DNA from: Casimicrobiaceae bacterium
GTDB lineage: Bacteria > Pseudomonadota > Gammaproteobacteria > Burkholderiales > Casimicrobiaceae
Assembly: GCA_025056355.1 (NCBI GenBank)
Contig: JANWWI010000012.1
Span: 1 to 51,642, forward strand
Length of the DNA: 51,642 bases
Direction of reading: 5' to 3'
In this document: positions 1-6,993 of the stretch, one piece after another
How the letters are laid out: the number at the start of each line of letters is the position of its first letter
How positions within the stretch are numbered: position 1 is the stretch's first letter
Program-made: the position numbers and the translations under genes
The notes under the pieces: model-generated
The model's input: the letters and a program-made list of their open reading frames with translations, nothing else
Databases searched by the model: none
Told to the model about the DNA's origin: nothing

Positions 1-8
1 GGGCTAAA

Positions 9-272
9 GTGTCGAAAGAATACGTTCTTGCTGCTTCTGACATTTTAGACATTCTCGATCGCAAGAACACCGACTTTGAACGTGGCTGCAAGGCTCTGGC
101 TTTTGTTTTGGCGAAGTGTGTTCCCATATTCGGTGAAACATACAGTGAGGCGGTAAAGACAATCCCTTACATCGTCACAGCGCTGACAACTTTCACAGCG
201 CAGTGGAACAGAGAATTAGTAGAGTGGGGCCTTGAGCCCATTTACCTACAAAACCCTTTCAGTAAAAAATAG
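9..272 (+). CDS. Small hypothetical protein, possibly the end of a longer gene
   Basis: I do not recognise this 87-residue product. The first start codon in the window is a GTG at base 9, but the frame is open to the window edge (bases 3-8 read Ala-Lys), so it may be the C-terminal end of a longer protein. It has a mixed, protein-like composition with a mildly hydrophobic middle (around residues 28-62) and a basic end (FSKK). Codon use is clearly more AT-rich than in the genes to the right, which suggests a different origin. No function is proposed. Confidence 0.5.
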   Translation: MSKEYVLAASDILDILDRKNTDFERGCKALAFVLAKCVPIFGETYSEAVKTIPYIVTALTTFTAQWNRELVEWGLEPIYLQNPFSKK

Positions 273-629
273 TGGTTTTTGACCGCTACTTAAGATTCGA
301 GCGCACGCCTTCCCGGAAAAAAGCAAGCCGCTGAGGTATTGTTCCGATACGGAAGCGCAAGGGAAAGAAACCATTTCAGAGGGCACAGCAAAAGCGGATT
401 GATCGATAAGCTCGGCGCGCACGAAAGCCACTCGAAGAGGCCCGGCCACGAGCTTTCTCCACGAATGTTGCCTCGGGCGTGGGGTGTCGGCCGGCGTGGC
501 GGATGCGGTTGCGAACTCTGGCCTTCACGGCGGAGTCCGCTGGAGGATAGGAGTCGAAGGCGTTTGCTTTCTTTCGAAAGCCTGGTTGGAGCATGCCGCG
601 GTCGAGATCAAGAAAGTAGCATCGCGCGC
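273..629. other. Gene-free stretch before the rlmI-like gene
   Basis: These 357 bases separate the AT-richer left gene from the methyltransferase. The methyltransferase frame stays open upstream to about base 339, but that translation is Arg-rich and matches no expected N-terminus. Opposite-strand frames here look like chance openings. I see no convincing promoter, terminator or RNA gene. Confidence 0.4.
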
Positions 630-1829
630 ATGCCGCATGCACGTCGATCCGCTCTCTCCGAAACGCTCCCCGTTGTGACCTTACGGGGAGAGCTCACGTA
701 TCGCCATCCGCTTCTTTTTCATCGCACGGTCGAAAAGCCGCGCGAGCGCATCCCGCCCGGATCGATCGTGGAGCTCAGAACCGCCGAGGGCGGTTTCATT
801 GGCCGCGGGTTTTGGAACGCCCAGGCGCCCTATGTGCTGCGGCTTTTGACCGAGCATGAAAACGAGGCGATCGATGCAGCGTTTTTCCGCCGCCGGATCG
901 CCGAGGCCGTGCGCCTGCGCCGCGAGGTCTTGCGCCTGGATGAGGTCAGTAACGCCTGGCGCGTCGTGCATGCCGAAGGTGATGGGCTCTCGGGTCTCAT
1001 CGTTGATCGCTACGACCGGGTGCTGGTTGTGGTCTTCCACGCCGCGGGGATGTGGCGGCACCAGCACTGGGTGTTTGATGCCCTGCTCGAAGCGTTCCCC
1101 GGCTGCCAGATCGTGGCGCTTGCGGATGAGCACGCTGCCGAGCAAGAGGGCTTTGAGGTGCCCGCCGCGCGTGCGCTTGCACCGGTCTGGGTGAGCGAGC
1201 ACGGCGCGCGCTTTCTCGTTGCAGTCGGCGGCAAGCACAAAACCGGCTTTTTCTGCGATCAACGCGACAACCGGCGGCGCTTTGGGGAATTCGTCGCGGC
1301 CATGGGCGCAAAAAGCGTGCTCGACCTGTGCGCGAACTCGGGCGGCTTCACGGTCTACGCCGGGCGCGCGGGAGCAGGCGAGCTCACGGCGCTCGAGCTC
1401 GATCAAGAGGCGATCACGTTGGCCGAGCGCAACCTTCGTGAAAACGGGCTCAAGGCCCGCCTGGTCCGCGCCGACCTGTTTCCGTGGCTACGCGAGGCAA
1501 TCGCCGCGGGGAAGCGCTGGGACGCCGTCGTGCTCGACCCGCCCAAGCTCACTCGCTCGCGCGAGGAGCTCGACCGCGCGCTCAAGAAATATCTAGACAT
1601 GAACCGCCTGGCGCTCTCGGTCGTGGCGCCTGGGGGGCTTTATCTGACCTGCTCCTGTACGGGGCTCGTCTCCGAAGAAGCCTTCCTTGACATGCTGCGC
1701 CGCGCAGCATTCCAGGCCGGCCGCACGGTGCAGGTGCTCGAAGTGCGCGGCGCAGGCCCCGACCACCCGTGGCTTGCCCATGTGGCCGAGAGCCGCTACC
1801 TGAAGGCAGTCTTTGCTCGAGTTTTTTGA
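630..1829 (+). CDS. rlmI: Class I SAM-dependent rRNA (cytosine-C5) methyltransferase, RlmI family
   Basis: Predicted to methylate a cytosine of 23S rRNA using S-adenosylmethionine in the cytoplasm. At 399 residues from the ATG at 630 it matches the usual RlmI/YccW length of about 396. An N-terminal PUA-like region (roughly residues 15-90, with the RHPLLF segment and the GRGFWN motif) is followed by a central RlmI-like domain and a Rossmann methyltransferase domain. The SAM motif VLDLCANSGGF lies near residues 229-240 and the catalytic-loop motif DPPKL near residue 303, with TCSCTG further on. The frame is open about 290 bases upstream, but that part does not resemble the family. It stands alone on its strand; the next gene starts about 50 bases downstream. 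The exact target base is inferred from the family. Confidence 0.85.
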   Translation: MPHARRSALSETLPVVTLRGELTYRHPLLFHRTVEKPRERIPPGSIVELRTAEGGFIGRGFWNAQAPYVLRLLTEHENEAIDAAFFRRRIAEAVRLRREVLRLDEVSNAWRVVHAEGDGLSGLIVDRYDRVLVVVFHAAGMWRHQHWVFDALLEAFPGCQIVALADEHAAEQEGFEVPAARALAPVWVSEHGARFLVAVGGKHKTGFFCDQRDNRRRFGEFVAAMGAKSVLDLCANSGGFTVYAGRAGAGELTALELDQEAITLAERNLRENGLKARLVRADLFPWLREAIAAGKRWDAVVLDPPKLTRSREELDRALKKYLDMNRLALSVVAPGGLYLTCSCTGLVSEEAFLDMLRRAAFQAGRTVQVLEVRGAGPDHPWLAHVAESRYLKAVFARVF

Positions 1830-1833
1830 AAAA

Positions 1834-1848
1834 TGCGTAAAATTCGCA
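1834..1848 (+). promoter_or_regulatory. Putative promoter/operator of the toxin-antitoxin operon
   Basis: A short inverted repeat, TGCG-N7-CGCA (1834-1837 and 1845-1848), surrounds an AT-rich core that contains a -10-like TAAAAT at 1838-1843. It lies about 35 bases before the antitoxin start. Phd/YefM-type antitoxins repress their own operons by binding such palindromes over the promoter. No good -35 box is visible (TTGCTC at 1813-1818 is 19 bases away), so this is a modest call. Confidence 0.35.
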
Positions 1849-1881
1849 CATCAACATTCACCCGCCATGCCGCACCCGCCC

Positions 1882-2151
1882 ATGAGCCAACTCACGGCAA
1901 CCGAATTTGCACGCAATCCCGGGAAGGTGTTTGACCGGCTCCTCGCCACCGGCGAGCCGATCGAGATCACCCGCCATGGGCAGCCGATTGCGCGCCTCGT
2001 TCCTTGCGCACCGCGGCGAACGCTCACCGGGCGGGAGTTTGTCGCTGCGCTTGCCCGAATCGCTGAGGAGCATCCCGAGCCCGACCCGACCTTTCTGGCG
2101 GATTGCCGCTCGGCCTCTCCGGAGGAAGACCTCGATTCGCTCATCCGCTGA
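1882..2151 (+). CDS. Phd/YefM-family antitoxin
   Basis: An 89-residue antitoxin and autorepressor for the PIN toxin encoded next. The N-terminal half (MSQLTATEFARNPGKVFDRL, then EPIEITRHGQPIARLVP) is the typical Phd/YefM DNA-binding fold, with the characteristic ITRHGxPIARLVP strand. The acidic C-terminus (EEHPEPDPTF to SPEEDLDSLIR) would be the toxin-wrapping tail. The ATG at 1882 places the family motif at the N-terminus; an in-frame ATG at 1867 would add five residues and cannot be excluded. The stop codon shares one base with the toxin start (TGATG), so the two are translationally coupled. Confidence 0.85.
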   Translation: MSQLTATEFARNPGKVFDRLLATGEPIEITRHGQPIARLVPCAPRRTLTGREFVAALARIAEEHPEPDPTFLADCRSASPEEDLDSLIR

Positions 2152-2579
2152 TGGAGGCGCTCATCGACACATCGGTGTGGGTGTCCGGCGCCGCAAACGA
2201 ACCTGCCACCGCCTGGGCACGCGCGATGCTCGACCGCTGTGCACGGGCCTACATCTCCCCGATCGTGCTCGGTGAACTGATCGCGGGTGTCGAAGTGGCC
2301 AGCGATGCCGCCCAGCGCCACCGGCGCCGCCGTGTGCTTGAGGAAGCACGCCGCGCGGAGCTCCTTCCGCTCGGTCTCCACACGGCTGAAGAGTTCGGCT
2401 TTCTCGTTGCAGCACTCGCCCAGCGCGGTCGCACGCGCTCCCGCGTGAACGACCTCTGGCTCGCCGCGAGCGCCCGCGAGCATCGCTTGCCGATTCTCAC
2501 CTGCAATCCGGACGACTTCGCAGACCTGCCCGGCGTGCGCACGATTGGGCCTGAAACACCGCCGGAGGCGTTTGCATGA
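2151..2579 (+). CDS. PIN-domain toxin ribonuclease, VapC-like
   Basis: A 142-residue PIN-domain endoribonuclease, the likely toxin partner of the preceding Phd/YefM antitoxin. The acidic metal-binding residues are all visible: D6 in LIDTSVWV, E42 in GELIAGVE, D101 in RVNDLWLAA, and D121/D122 in CNPDDF. Length and motif spacing fit VapC, so it should be catalytically intact. VapC toxins cut tRNA or rRNA; the target here cannot be told. The ATG at 2151 overlaps the antitoxin stop, and the toxin stop overlaps the start of the beta-CASP nuclease gene (ATGA at 2576-2579). The three genes therefore form one coupled unit. Confidence 0.87.
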   Translation: MEALIDTSVWVSGAANEPATAWARAMLDRCARAYISPIVLGELIAGVEVASDAAQRHRRRRVLEEARRAELLPLGLHTAEEFGFLVAALAQRGRTRSRVNDLWLAASAREHRLPILTCNPDDFADLPGVRTIGPETPPEAFA

Positions 2580-3967
2580 AGCTCAGCTTCCTCGGTGCCG
2601 CGCGCGAGGTCACCGGCTCATGCTTTCTGGTCGAGACCGAGCGCTGCCGCTTCTTGGTCGACTGCGGCATGGTGCAAGGCGGCCCGGAAGCAGCGGAGAA
2701 AAACCGGCGGCTGTGGCCCTTCGATCCGCGCACGCTCGACTTTGTGCTTCTCACCCACGCACACATCGACCACTCGGGCCTTTTGCCGCGGCTCACCGCG
2801 CTTGGCTTTCGCGGCACGATCCACACCACGCGCGCCACGGCCGATCTGCTCGAGCCGCTCCTGCTCGACAGCGCCCATATTCAGGAGGCCGAGTGGATTC
2901 GCAGCGAGCGTGGCTTCGGACGACCGCGCGAGCGCTTCGAGTTGCTCTACACGGTGGAACAAGCGCGCGCCTGCCTGCGGCAGCTGCGCGGCCGGGATTA
3001 CGGCACCGAGTTCCAGCCGCACCCGAGCGTGCGGGTGCGCTTCCAGGATGCAGGCCATATCCTCGGCTCGGCCTCGATAGAGGTGTGGGTGAGCGAGGGC
3101 GAGGCAACGAAAAAGCTCGTTTTCTCCGGCGACATCGGCCCCAAGGGTCGGCCGATCGTGCGTGACCCGACACCGATCGAGCAAGCCGACTATGTGCTCA
3201 TCGAATCCACCTACGGCAATCGCGAACATCGACCCTACGCGGCCACGCTTGAGGAGCTCACCGAGGTGCTCACCGCGGCGCTTGCGCGCGGCCGCGGCAA
3301 CGTCTATGTGCCGGCCTTCGCGCTTGGGCGCACCCAAGAACTCCTGCATGTGCTGATCGGCCTCACGCGAGCGGGGCGGCTTCCGCCGCTTTCGGTCTAT
3401 GTGGACTCGCCGCTTGCCGACAAGATCACCGGGATCACCTGGAAGCACTTCGACTATCTTGACGAAGAGGCGCGGGCACTGCTTTCTTGCCGCGCTTGCG
3501 GGGAAGAGCGGCTGCGCCTGCGCTTCACGCAAACGCCGGAGGAATCGATGGCCTTGAACCGCATCCGTTCCGGGGCGCTCATCATCGCCTCCTCCGGCAT
3601 GGCCGAGGCCGGCCGCATTCGTCATCACCTGCGCCACGGACTGCCGCATGCGGGCAATGCGGTGGTCTTTGTCGGCTATCAAGCGCAGGGCACGCTCGGC
3701 CGTCAATTGGTGGACGGTGCCAGTGAGGTGCGTCTCTTCGGCGAGCGCATTCCGGTGCGCGCCTCGATCCATACGATCAACGGGCTTTCAGCCCACGCCG
3801 ACCGCGCGGGGCTGCTCGAATGGCTCGGCCACTTCAAGCGTCCGCCCAAGCGCGTCTTCATCACCCACGGCGAGGGTGACATCGCCACCGGCTTTGCGCA
3901 GACGATCCGCGAGCGGCTTGGCTTCGACGCTTACGCACCCGCGGTCGGGGAAAGTTTCACGCTCTAG
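2576..3967 (+). CDS. MBL-fold beta-CASP RNA-processing exonuclease
   Basis: A 463-residue metallo-beta-lactamase-fold nuclease of the beta-CASP (CPSF/Ysh1-like) group, expected to cleave RNA in the cytoplasm with two zinc ions. The zinc motif HAHIDHSG (H61, H63, D65, H66) is present, as are H161 in AGHILGS and D186 in FSGDIG. The beta-CASP region begins with ESTYGNREH (about 210-218), and ASSGMAEAGRIRHHL and ITHGEGD give the later motifs. All metal ligands appear intact. It overlaps the PIN toxin by 4 bases, an unusual partner. Its stop codon overlaps that of the convergent rluE gene. Physiological substrate unknown. Confidence 0.88.
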   Translation: MKLSFLGAAREVTGSCFLVETERCRFLVDCGMVQGGPEAAEKNRRLWPFDPRTLDFVLLTHAHIDHSGLLPRLTALGFRGTIHTTRATADLLEPLLLDSAHIQEAEWIRSERGFGRPRERFELLYTVEQARACLRQLRGRDYGTEFQPHPSVRVRFQDAGHILGSASIEVWVSEGEATKKLVFSGDIGPKGRPIVRDPTPIEQADYVLIESTYGNREHRPYAATLEELTEVLTAALARGRGNVYVPAFALGRTQELLHVLIGLTRAGRLPPLSVYVDSPLADKITGITWKHFDYLDEEARALLSCRACGEERLRLRFTQTPEESMALNRIRSGALIIASSGMAEAGRIRHHLRHGLPHAGNAVVFVGYQAQGTLGRQLVDGASEVRLFGERIPVRASIHTINGLSAHADRAGLLEWLGHFKRPPKRVFITHGEGDIATGFAQTIRERLGFDAYAPAVGESFTL

Positions 3968-4494
3968 AGCCTGCGCCACTGCCCGGGGGCAAGCCCGGTA
4001 AGCCTCCACGGACCGACCGCCACGCGGATGAGTCGAAGCGTGGGCAAGCCCACCGCCGCGGTCATGCGCCGCACCTGGCGGTTTCGGCCTTCATCGAGCA
4101 CGAGCTCGAGCCAGCAGGTTGGGATCGACTGGCGCTCGCGAATCGGCGGCTGCCTCGGCCAGGGCTCCGTGTAGCCCGGCAAAGGCCGCGCCCGCAGCGC
4201 CCGTCCCGGGCCGTCGCGGAGCATGACCCCCGAACAAAGCCGCTCGCAGTGCTCCGGGCCCGCAAGGCCCTCGACCTGCACGTGGTAGGTCTTTTCCATC
4301 TCGCGGGCGATGCGCGCTTGCACTCGACCATCGTCGGAGAGTACAAGCAGCCCCTCGCTGTCGGCATCGAGCCGTCCGCAGGGGTAGACGCGGGCAATCG
4401 GGATAAAGTCCGCAAGCGTCTGCCGCCAGCGGCTGCCGACCTCGGGCGTAAAGCGCGAAAGCACGCCGTAGGGCTTGTTGAACAACACGATCAA
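3964..4494 (-). CDS. rluE: 23S rRNA pseudouridine synthase RluE (RsuA family)
   Basis: Isomerises a uridine of 23S rRNA to pseudouridine. The short N-terminus ([17 protein letters not shown]) is typical of RluE, which lacks the S4 domain of RsuA. The catalytic motif [11 protein letters not shown] puts the nucleophile at D43, and the C-terminal motif [10 protein letters not shown] is present. The TTG at 4494 gives 176 residues and starts exactly at the conserved N-terminus; it overlaps the copA stop (TTGA), which suggests coupling. The frame is open further into copA, but that would add non-family sequence. Specificity for the E. coli RluE site (U2457) is inferred from the family. Confidence 0.85.
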   Translation of the reverse strand: MIVLFNKPYGVLSRFTPEVGSRWRQTLADFIPIARVYPCGRLDADSEGLLVLSDDGRVQARIAREMEKTYHVQVEGLAGPEHCERLCSGVMLRDGPGRALRARPLPGYTEPWPRQPPIRERQSIPTCWLELVLDEGRNRQVRRMTAAVGLPTLRLIRVAVGPWRLTGLAPGQWRRL

Positions 4495-6791
4495 GCCATC
4501 TTCCCCAAGGCGCAGCCCTTGCCAAGCCGCGAACGCAGGCGAAGCGCGTTGGCCATCACCGAGACCGAAGAGGCGGCCATGGCCGCCCCGGCGATCATCG
4601 GATTGAGCATCCCGAGCGCCGCAAGCGGCAAGGCAAGAAGGTTGTACAGAAAGGCCCAAAAGAGGTTTTGTCGAATCGTGCGGCGTGTGCGCTCGGCAAG
4701 CACGAGCGCCTCGGCAACAAGCCGCACATCGCTGCGCAACAGCACGATGCCGGCCGCCTGCATGGCGGCTTCAACCGCCTGACCGGCCCGGGCGATGGCC
4801 ATCCCGACATCGGCGGCCGCAAGTGCCGCAGCATCGTTCAAGCCATCGCCGACCATGGCCACCGGCCGCCCGGCAGCCCTGAGCGCACGCACGGCGTCGA
4901 CCTTGCCCTCGGGCGAAACAGGCGCCTGCACTCGCGAAGCGGCAATGCCGACTTGGGCGGCCACCGCGAGCGCCGCCTCCATCCGGTCGCCCGAAATCAA
5001 ATGCAGCGCGCAGCCGAGACGCTCGAGCTCTGCCACGGCCTCGCGCGCCTCAGGCTTGACCCGATCGGCAAGGGCCAAGACGAGTTGCAGTTGCATGCCC
5101 TGCGGCGCTTCGCACGCCACCCCGACGAGTGTGACCGGACCGAGTTGCTGCGTCTCGATCCATGGGCGGGCGTGATCGAGCATCGCCCCTTCCCGGGCGA
5201 GCCAGTCAAGCGCGCCCACGCGCCAGCGCCTGCCCTCCACAACGCCTTCAGCACCTGCGCCGGGGATGGCGCGTGTGTCGGTGGCCGAGCGTACCGGCAG
5301 CGCTTGCGCCTGCGCGTACTCGACGAGCGCGCGAGCGAGCACATGCTCACTGCCACGCTCGACCGCGGCGGCGCACGAGGTCGCGTAGGCCGCATCGACC
5401 CCCGCATGCGCCCAGACATCGACCACCTGCGGCCGCCCCTCGGTCAAGGTGCCGGTTTTGTCGAAAGCGATCACACGCACCGCCGCGAGCCGTTCGATCG
5501 CCTCCACGTCCTTGACCACGATGCCCAAGCGCGCAGCAACCCCCGTGCCAACCATCACCGCCGCCGGTGTCGCCAAGCCAAGCGCGCACGGACAGGCCAC
5601 CACGAGTACCGCCACGGCGTTGAGGATGGCTTCGGCGGCAGGGGCTCCGGCGATCCACCAGCCGGAGAGCGTCGCCGCCGCAAGGGCAAGCACCGCGGGG
5701 ACAAAGACCGCTGCGACACGATCGACCGTGCGCTCGATTGGGGCTTTCGCCCGCTGCGCAGCCTCAACCCGACGAACGATCGCCGCAAGCAGGGTCTCGC
5801 TGCCGGTGGCGGTGATCTCCACCACGAGCCGCCCGGGGCCGTTGACGGTGCCGCCGACGACCCGGTCGCCCACGGTTTTCGGCACGGGTATCGCCTCGCC
5901 GGTCAGCATGGCCTCTTCCACGCTGCTTTGCCCCTCCACCACCACCCCATCCGCAGGCACCCGTGCGCCGGGCAGGATCACCACACGGTCGCCGACGAGC
6001 AGTTCGGCCACGGCAATGTCTCGCTCGTCACCGCGGCGGGTCAGCAGCCGCGCGGTCGAGGGCGCCAGACCGGAAAGCGCCCGAATGGCTGCGCCGGCCT
6101 CGCGCTTGGCACGGCCCTCAAGCCACTTGCCGAGTAGCACCAGGGCCACCACCACGGCCCCGGCTTCAAAATACAGATGCGGCTCGGCGCCGGGCGCTGC
6201 CGTCAGCCACAGCCAGAGCGAAAGCCCCCAAGCCGCCGTGGCGCCAAGCACGACGAGCACATCCATATTGCTGCTGCCCGCCCGCACGGCGCTCCAGGCC
6301 GCCCGGTAGAAGCGCGCGCCCGGGCCAAACTGCACCACACTGGCCAGCAGCGCTTGCAGCCAGGCCGGAAGCATCACCTGCAGCCCCAACGGCGCAAGCA
6401 ACATCGGCAGCACAAGCGGCGCGGCCAAAGCCAACGCAAGCGCCACTGGCGCAAAGCCTGCCCAGACGGAGCTCGCTTCCTGCCGCAGCCCGGCTGCGGT
6501 CTCAAGCGGGCGCGGCTCGTAGCCCGCATCGCGAATCGCCCGCGCGAGCCGGCCCGGATCGACCTGGGTTGGGTCGTAGACCACATGCGCCGTTTCGCTT
6601 GCCAAGTGAACGGCGGCGCTGGCAACCCCAGGCACGCGGGTGAGTGCTCGCTCGATACGCCTCACGCAGGCCGCGCAGGTCATGCCGGCCACGCCGAGGC
6701 GCAGTTCGGCTCGAGGCGCGGCCGGATTCGCTTGCGCGGCGTGGGTGCTTGGCGGCTGCTCGGCCGCCCCGAGAGACACGGCATCAGTCAT
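4491..6791 (-). CDS. copA: Copper-exporting P1B-type ATPase CopA
   Basis: A 766-residue inner-membrane pump that uses ATP to export Cu(I). One N-terminal metal-binding domain carries MTCAAC (37-42). Membrane segments follow from about residue 111. Visible motifs: actuator TGEA (298-301), intramembrane CPC (400-402), phosphorylation site DKTGT (444-448, D444), hinge GDGLND (648-653), and the last membrane segments with [13 protein letters not shown] and [15 protein letters not shown], as in Cu(I) pumps. One oddity: the usual SEHPLA motif of the nucleotide-binding domain reads SEHVLA (481-486), keeping the histidine but not the proline. It is co-directional and overlapping with rluE. No clear CueR-type operator was found in the 200 bases upstream. 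Confidence 0.93.
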   Translation of the reverse strand: MTDAVSLGAAEQPPSTHAAQANPAAPRAELRLGVAGMTCAACVRRIERALTRVPGVASAAVHLASETAHVVYDPTQVDPGRLARAIRDAGYEPRPLETAAGLRQEASSVWAGFAPVALALALAAPLVLPMLLAPLGLQVMLPAWLQALLASVVQFGPGARFYRAAWSAVRAGSSNMDVLVVLGATAAWGLSLWLWLTAAPGAEPHLYFEAGAVVVALVLLGKWLEGRAKREAGAAIRALSGLAPSTARLLTRRGDERDIAVAELLVGDRVVILPGARVPADGVVVEGQSSVEEAMLTGEAIPVPKTVGDRVVGGTVNGPGRLVVEITATGSETLLAAIVRRVEAAQRAKAPIERTVDRVAAVFVPAVLALAAATLSGWWIAGAPAAEAILNAVAVLVVACPCALGLATPAAVMVGTGVAARLGIVVKDVEAIERLAAVRVIAFDKTGTLTEGRPQVVDVWAHAGVDAAYATSCAAAVERGSEHVLARALVEYAQAQALPVRSATDTRAIPGAGAEGVVEGRRWRVGALDWLAREGAMLDHARPWIETQQLGPVTLVGVACEAPQGMQLQLVLALADRVKPEAREAVAELERLGCALHLISGDRMEAALAVAAQVGIAASRVQAPVSPEGKVDAVRALRAAGRPVAMVGDGLNDAAALAAADVGMAIARAGQAVEAAMQAAGIVLLRSDVRLVAEALVLAERTRRTIRQNLFWAFLYNLLALPLAALGMLNPMIAGAAMAASSVSVMANALRLRSRLGKGCALGKMA

Positions 6792-6993
6792 AGCGAAGTT
6801 TCCAAGAATGCCACGCGGCGATCTCCCGTTGTCGAGAAACCGATCGGGGCAGCCACACCCACGTTAGGCCGCCCTGAGATTTCAACCGTTCGTCCGTCCA
6901 AGCTGAGGCAGACAGCGGTGAGGCATATGCTCGTGTCATTGACATTGCCACCAACGTCGGTCTTTCGCTCAGTTCCTGCCCAAGTTCTCTCTC

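Noticed and set aside
339-629. N-terminal extension of the RlmI-like protein by 97 residues
   Set aside because: Arg-rich, unlike the family; the ATG at 630 gives the normal length and start.
2618-3772. 384-codon open frame opposite the beta-CASP gene
   Set aside because: Shadow of a GC-rich gene with all its motifs on the plus strand.
4668-6137. 489-codon open frame opposite copA
   Set aside because: Antisense shadow; His/Arg/Gly-rich and without any domain.
6792-6993. CueR-type operator before copA
   Set aside because: No ACCTTCC-N-GGAAGGT-like dyad seen; a TTGACA at 6939-6944 has no matching -10.
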